From: Dichetophora obliterata
Taxonomy: Eukaryota > Arthropoda > Insecta > Diptera > Sciomyzidae
Assembly (NCBI GenBank): GCA_963920525.1
Contig: OY986438.1
Coordinates: 47,032,788 to 47,096,787 of the forward strand
Length of the DNA stretch: 64,000 bases
Direction: 5' to 3'
Shown in pieces: positions 59,179 through 64,000 of this stretch (the first letter of the stretch is position 1; each line of letters starts with the position of its first letter). Position numbers and translations under genes: made by a program. The notes beneath the pieces are model-generated. The model ran no database searches and was not told the DNA's origin. It saw nothing but the letters and a program-made list of their open reading frames with translations.

Positions 59179-59943
59179 TTAAGTTGTCTCAGGTTCCTCT
59201 TCTTCATCTACCAAATCAGGATCATCATTTACAGCGGTGTTGGTAGTTGGTAAATTTGTATAAAAGCTGTGGAAAACAGGTGGTATCAAGCTAAGAAGAG
59301 AGCACAAATCCCGTTTTTTCTCCTCAGATATTGGGACCAAAGTTTTATATTTTGCTTGGAGTGGATAATTTTTTAGATTTTTATTTTTTCCTCTCCTAAG
59401 GAAACTTAAAATCTTGAAATCTTCGGAATCGTTCAAACTGTTTTTGTAACTCACTAAACCATTCTTCTTGTATTGGAGCCATTGTGCACTATGCCAAGAG
59501 AATCGTTCATTTAAAATATTTTTTTTCCTGCATACAAAAACTGTCTTCAACAAAGCAGCAAAATCAAAGAATTCTTCCTGCTTCATTTCGTGTACGTTGA
59601 ATTTCTTTTTAAGACCTGTTGATCTTACCAACTGATACCAATCATGGGGGTGATAAACTGGTGTTTTTGTTTTTTTTTTTTGTTTTTCAATCATGGAATG
59701 ATCCACGTCGCATTTCATATGCGTATGTCCCGGAACAAGGAACTTATGGTTAATGGTTAAGTTGGGGAACTTTAACTGAGCCATTAAAAACATTGCCGCC
59801 ACGTGACTGTTTTTGTTTTGTCCCCCACATGTGTCTGAGTAAAATGTCACTTCAGAAACGCTAGCAGGTAGGTTCTTCAAATGAGCATACAAGCAGGACG
59901 CTATTTCGTTCCCCCCTCTAGCTGCTAGAGCTTCATGCCACAT
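59179..59943 (-). CDS. Transposase, C-terminal part (254 aa), frameshifted
   Basis: This frame overlaps the upstream one by 19 bases in another phase; MWHEALAARGGNEIASC continues what HDNATGEHT begins. One indel near 59935 therefore splits a single transposase. FYSDTCGGQNKN (Asp37) is a strong second catalytic motif, and VPGHTHMKCDVDHSMIEK (His73, Asp79, Glu86) supplies the third acidic residue. The tail is basic, then strongly acidic (DDPDLVDEEEEPE). Whether the frameshift is a mutation or a programmed shift cannot be told from one copy; mutation is simpler. Confidence 0.75.
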   Translation of the reverse strand: MWHEALAARGGNEIASCLYAHLKNLPASVSEVTFYSDTCGGQNKNSHVAAMFLMAQLKFPNLTINHKFLVPGHTHMKCDVDHSMIEKQKKKTKTPVYHPHDWYQLVRSTGLKKKFNVHEMKQEEFFDFAALLKTVFVCRKKNILNERFSWHSAQWLQYKKNGLVSYKNSLNDSEDFKILSFLRRGKNKNLKNYPLQAKYKTLVPISEEKKRDLCSLLSLIPPVFHSFYTNLPTTNTAVNDDPDLVDEEEEPETT

Positions 59944-61091
59944 ATAGTGTGTTCTCCTGTAGCATTATCGTGAACTGTTAGGTTATAGGTCCACAACTGC
60001 CTTTTATAAAATGCTACCGACGATACAACAAATGGGGTTGGCAGGCATTGCTGTAGATCAAAACTGAAGCATTTTTTTAGAACGTTGTCTTGTGCCGCAA
60101 GCTTATCTGCTTTTTTGGCATCATACGCTGCAGTAGCCTGCTCTTGGTGGATTTGAAGGTCGTTTTCTGCTTCTTGTTTTTTTTCTTGGGTGGCAGCAAC
60201 TTCAACACGCATGTGAAGGGTGTCGCACTTAAAACAAGTGTCTACTTTTGGTTTTTTAAAGGAGAGTTTTAAATTATGAAATTCCCTCTCATAAATTGAA
60301 CGGCTAACAATATTCTCTCGTCCTTCTTTGTATAAGTCGTACATAATTCGCAAATTTAAATAAGAAGGTAAAAATTTCTTGTCGTTTGTACGTCTGGTGT
60401 AATGGCTTTCGTAGCTTGGAAATGATGTTATGTGACCCCGTACCTCATTAAGTTCCTCCTGAGACTTTTTGTTTTTTGAAGACTTTTTTCCTCTTTGATC
60501 CTCCTTAGTAATGCCGGATGTGTGAAGCATTTTATTTTTAATGGCATTGGACATAAACCTTTCTGTTTCGTCTAAAGTTCTACTGAAACAACCCTTGCAT
60601 ACAGAAACTTTAGTGCCATTTACATCTAGGGAATATTCGTAGGTTACTTTTCTACTTTTTAAACTGTCAGCTTTTCTTTTGCGAGTAACCTCTTTTTCTA
60701 CAGCATTTATGTGGTTTGCAATGAAAGTAACCCTTTTATCGTGATTCCCAAGCGACCAGTATTCATCAAAAATACTTTTCCTAATTTCTTCTTGAAGAAA
60801 AGAATTACATTTTTTCCTGCACTGTTTTAAATTTTGTAATTGCCTTGCCTTAATAACTTTTCCGCTTACAGTTACATAACTTTTGCCGCTATGAATTTTT
60901 TGAGTTCTTTCTTTCCTTATGCGCCTGGAATACTTCTTACCATTACTTCCCATATTATTAACTGCTACGTCCACACTAACTTGAGCGGATGGACTAGTTG
61001 TAACCGCATTTATTTCGCTTGAACTGGTTTCTTCTTCTGGGAAAAAATCATTATCCATAACGCTGTCATCGGAATCGAAAATGTTTGACAT
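59925..61091 (-). CDS. Transposase, N-terminal part (388 aa)
   Basis: ATG at 61091 (MSNIFDSDDSVMDNDFFPEE). The first 50 residues are acidic. A basic region (KKYSRRIRKERTQKIHSGKS, about 53-72) follows, then possible metal-binding pairs VCKGCFS and DTCFKCDTLH (about residue 285), a Glu/Gln/Lys-rich helix likely to be coiled coil (about 300-338), and the start of a DDE-like catalytic fold with FSFDLQQCLPTP, Asp345 probably the first catalytic residue. It ends HTICGMKL at a TAG at 59925-59927, within the overlap with the next frame. Proteins of this layout are scattered through arthropod and cnidarian genomes, to my knowledge as transposon genes. Confidence 0.75.
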   Translation of the reverse strand: MSNIFDSDDSVMDNDFFPEEETSSSEINAVTTSPSAQVSVDVAVNNMGSNGKKYSRRIRKERTQKIHSGKSYVTVSGKVIKARQLQNLKQCRKKCNSFLQEEIRKSIFDEYWSLGNHDKRVTFIANHINAVEKEVTRKRKADSLKSRKVTYEYSLDVNGTKVSVCKGCFSRTLDETERFMSNAIKNKMLHTSGITKEDQRGKKSSKNKKSQEELNEVRGHITSFPSYESHYTRRTNDKKFLPSYLNLRIMYDLYKEGRENIVSRSIYEREFHNLKLSFKKPKVDTCFKCDTLHMRVEVAATQEKKQEAENDLQIHQEQATAAYDAKKADKLAAQDNVLKKCFSFDLQQCLPTPFVVSSVAFYKRQLWTYNLTVHDNATGEHTICGMKL

Positions 61092-61754
61092 AGCCGAAAA
61101 TAGCGATAGAACTCGCGAAGACTCAGGTGAAGCTGTATTTTCAGCAACAGAAGCAAATTGAGAGTTTCTTTATAAGAAGTTTATTAAATTATTAAATCAT
61201 ATTACAGGCTATTATAATATATAGAACACTTACTGTGGTTTATTTAATTGTAAACTGTTATTTAATAATGTGCACACAATTCAAAGAAATACAAATTCAT
61301 TCGTTCAATTGAATATAGTGATTCATACATATGAAGAATAAACGCTAGGTTACTAGATTATAGTTTATTTTTTTGAGTGGTTTTTGATATAGTGGCAGGG
61401 AATAATTTTAAAGAATAATGATGTGATTATACGTATATCAAAATGAGATAGCAGCATTTGTTTATTCCGTTCCGTATAAAAGATTTAAGTTGACTTAAGT
61501 CATTAGAGGAATATTAAATGCTTCAAAAGCATTGCTCACAAAGACTTAAGTCAACTTAAGACCTTAATACCAAACGAATTATGAAATTTTTTGACTTAGT
61601 GCCTAAAGACCAAATGATTAAGATTGGATGCAGTTGTGCTAGATTTAAATTATTGATACCAAACGAAAGAGAAAAAAAAATTGAGTTAAACCCAATCAAA
61701 AACTCAAAATGCATTTTTTTGACTTAAGACCTTATTCCCAAACGTGAAAGAATT

Positions 61755-62318
61755 ATCATGGGGCATTTCAGTAGAATATTTTTACTTTCTATGATAAATT
61801 TTAAAAGTTAATATTAAAATTTTTTGTAAGAACAAATTATTTCCACGACAACATTGAGGGGTACTTTATTAAACAATTTTTAAAAAGATCCAAACAGACC
61901 AAATAAAAGGTGCTCTGATGGGTTAAAATATTTTGCAAAAATAAATATAAGCCATGTAGTAAGTAATTTTGTTACTATTTGTCAATTTTGAGTAAAATTA
62001 CAATCCATACAAAAACAAAATTGCTTGGACATAATTTTTTCAAGTGCCGTACAGTGCACTTTCTTGGCACTTTTTTTTTGTTGATATAAAATCTAGAGCT
62101 TTTGAATCATTCCAGATTTTTCAACCCGTTTATTTTTATTGCAGAAAATTATTTGCACCACTTTATTTAAATAGTCAGTAAATAAAAATGTTAGGGGTTA
62201 CGTCAAGGTCAATATGATTTTATAAAAAGTTTCTTGGTACTAAAATTACGGTAGTTAGTTAGCTTATAGTGGACCCATATACACTGCGACCCATAGCATC
62301 TATTGTGCATGCCATTGA
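61755..62318. other. No gene recognised
   Basis: AT-rich, with no supported frame, terminal repeat or RNA gene. Confidence 0.45.
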
Positions 62319-62560
62319 TTAGCTCTCAAGATTTAGGTTTTTAATAAATTTTAGCACTGTTTCCGGCTTGGTGTTCAAAATTGTTGATGCAGGCACTATT
62401 GCCCCTCCAAAGTGGAGACGTCTTAGATTGCAGATTCCCGGACATTCACATTGAATGTGTTCTGTGGTTTCTTCCTTCTTCTCGGATACCCTGCAGACAT
62501 CTGATTCAGACAGACCCATCTTTTTAAGATAGTATCTGGTTTAATAGTGACATGTGAAAA
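62319..62560 (-). pseudogene. Non-LTR retrotransposon C-terminal zinc-finger fragment
   Basis: Minus strand: GLSESDVCRVSEKKEETTEH, IQCECPGICNLRRLHFGGA, then ETVLKFIKNLNLES and a stop at 62319. C..C.E..ET.EH..CECP.....R...G is the region after RNase H in I/R1-like and related retroelements. Only about 66 codons remain. No poly(A) tail is seen. Confidence 0.75.
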
Positions 62561-63635
62561 AACTAGTTAGAAAAAAATTTAAATGGCTAAGTTTATATTT
62601 CTAGTCAAGCTTTTTAAATTTTATTAAAAGCAACACAAAATCTTTAATTTTGCTTAAACTTTGCCCGGCGGAAAACGTACAATTGTACCTCCGTTTTTGA
62701 ATTGCAATAACTTTTATATTTTATATATCTGTATATATCTGAAATTTTCTGGCATCTCTAAAATTTATACCTGTTATTTCTTTTGTTTAATAATTAAGGA
62801 AAAAATAATTTGAATATATTCATAGAAAAAGCCATACTATTCGTAATAAGTATAAAAGGGAGCAATTGTACCCATACCGCCTTGTAAAATTCTTCCGCTG
62901 GACAAAGGTTAAGGGAAATTTTAGGAAAAAGCGTTTAAAATAAGACCATATTGTTGCGAGTAAAAATTAGACAAATTTTCATTAAATTTTTTTTTGTAAA
63001 AGATATCTAAAATAACATTACAAACAGATTAAAAAAAAAATTAAAATTGATCGATTCTATTATGCGACCCAATTGAAAAAGTGTGTTTCGAAGAAAACGC
63101 GTGTAAAGTTCCTCTGGTAAGTTAAATGTACTCTGGCGCATCAGATTTAAGGTACTGTAGAACCTGTAATACAAGCTGTATTAATTTAAAATTTGTACTA
63201 CATTTTTTTGAATAGTTGTAAAAAATAATAAATATAAAAAAATCGATTTTCAAAAAATTATTTGCCTAAAACTTCCTTTAAAAAAATACTAGTGTGGCCT
63301 TAACACATGCAAATCTTAAAAAGTCTTTTTTATAAGTTGTAAGCTTTATAGAAAATATTAATATTTTAAAAACTTTTTGCTTTTTTATTTTTCAATTAAA
63401 ATATCTCTGAAATGCATCAAACTCTTTTATGAAATACTTTTTTACAACTCAGTTGGTTCAAATTAAATTTATTTTATTAACTTTTACTTTGGAAGAGTCG
63501 CTCACTTTTTACTAGCCACTAACGGTTTTCTATTACCTTACAATTGTATGGTATATTTCTTGACATCTAAAAACAAAACAACAACATGTTTAATTTCTAA
63601 AAAACACATGAAAGCTGTATATATTTATTATATAA
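62561..63635. other. No gene recognised
   Basis: AT-rich with short frames only. Confidence 0.45.
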
Positions 63636-63639
63636 CACC

Positions 63640-64000
63640 TTGTTATTTATTATGTTGATTTTCTATGATTTAAATACGAATTCTAGATGTTTGATAGTTT
63701 AAATCATTCTTGATTTTAAATACAAATTCTAGTGGTTTGATAGTTTAAAATCGTTTATAGGTCATATAGAAAATTTTAATCAAATGGTAGAGCACGACCA
63801 AAAACACTGAAACAGCCTGTCAGCAAATCTAAAAACAACTTCTGTAACCATGCTTTGTTAGTGGTGAATTCAATTAGACTCTTGGACTCCATAGTAATAA
63901 CATAAGCACAAAACTGAAGTAAAGCAAAAATAAAACAACAGCGGGAAAATATGAAAGGGAAAAAAACTTAGAAATTGACACTGAAATCTCATCGCCTCTG
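63640..64000 (-). repeat. Copy of the 50-51 kb foldback family, runs off the edge
   Basis: TATTATGTTGATTTTCTATG...GATGTTTGATAGTTTAAATC...CTAGTGGTTTGATAGTTTAA is the forward block, and GTCATATAGAAAATTTTAAT...ACCATGCTTTGTTAGTGGTG...CTGAAATCTCATCGCC matches the inverse of 50490-50760. The copy is cut by the window end. Confidence 0.8.

Larger units (their letters stand above)
58813..61754 (-). mobile_element. 2.94-kb DNA transposon with near-intact transposase
   Basis: AATTCTTTGGCGTTTGGGAA...GGTCTTAAGTCA (58813-58847) is inverted at 61720-61754 with two mismatches in 35. GACTTAAGTC, a perfect palindrome, and its variants recur near both ends (about 58832, 59013, 59072, 61488, 61541, 61552, 61720). 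Two overlapping minus-strand frames encode the transposase. No target duplication could be fixed. The superfamily is not assigned. Confidence 0.85.

Noticed and set aside
59179..61091. Domesticated host gene instead of transposon
   Set aside because: The frames lie within 35-bp terminal inverted repeats with subterminal motif repeats and carry a frameshift, so a transposon is the simpler reading.

Overview
The window reads as AT-rich, transposon-dominated DNA from an insect, most likely a brachyceran fly. Support: animal-type split exons with GT/AG junctions, many CAACAA/TTGTTG and GT/CA simple repeats, a GACAGACAGGCGG...GATCAAGAATATATAT repeat of the type common in fly genomes, and jockey-, RTE-, mariner-, Tc1- and hAT-like elements. 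There are no bacterial operons, rRNAs or CRISPR arrays. The species is not identifiable from sequence alone.

Only one host gene is supported with confidence: the first two coding exons of a BTB/POZ protein (BTBD19-like) on the minus strand, at 9444-9263 and 8450-8294, joined by canonical splice sites. Its remaining exons are not visible in the 8.3 kb to the left edge, so the next intron is very long or the gene leaves the window.

Nearly everything else that can be named is mobile DNA, often nested. Left part: a pair of inverted Harbinger-like MITEs (132-1325), a broken jockey-type retrotransposon (2988-4880) and a 1.27 kb terminal-inverted-repeat element with 9-bp target duplications (6741-8014). 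From 10.5 to 16.1 kb there are degenerate repeats, a transposase helix-turn-helix fragment, foldback elements and an 834-bp element inserted into an older fly repeat. At 19.2-24.2 kb a possible 5-kb CACTG-ended element surrounds an intact 344-codon reading frame and an in-frame 19-21 residue repeat. At 24.97-26.70 kb lies a hAT element with a decayed transposase, followed by a Tc1-like element (26.9-28.3 kb) and a second hAT (29.57-31.49 kb) into which a mariner has inserted. Right part: a 61-bp tandem array split by a 5'-truncated jockey element (37.9-41.4 kb), another decayed non-LTR element (42.3-45.8 kb), a 2.9-kb composite element (48.7-51.6 kb), an internally deleted derivative of the first hAT (53.2-53.5 kb), a 940-bp palindrome (57.7-58.6 kb), and a 2.9-kb element with a nearly intact DDE-like transposase (58.8-61.8 kb).

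The best leads are the 58.8-61.8 kb element with its repeated GACTTAAGTC sites, the 344-aa reading frame, the 6741-8014 element with TIR-like subterminal repeats, and the two hAT copies that appear to document an internal deletion through 5-bp microhomology. Several long stretches (for example 16.2-19.2, 32.6-36.3 and 53.6-57.4 kb) show nothing beyond simple repeats and probably are intergenic or intronic.
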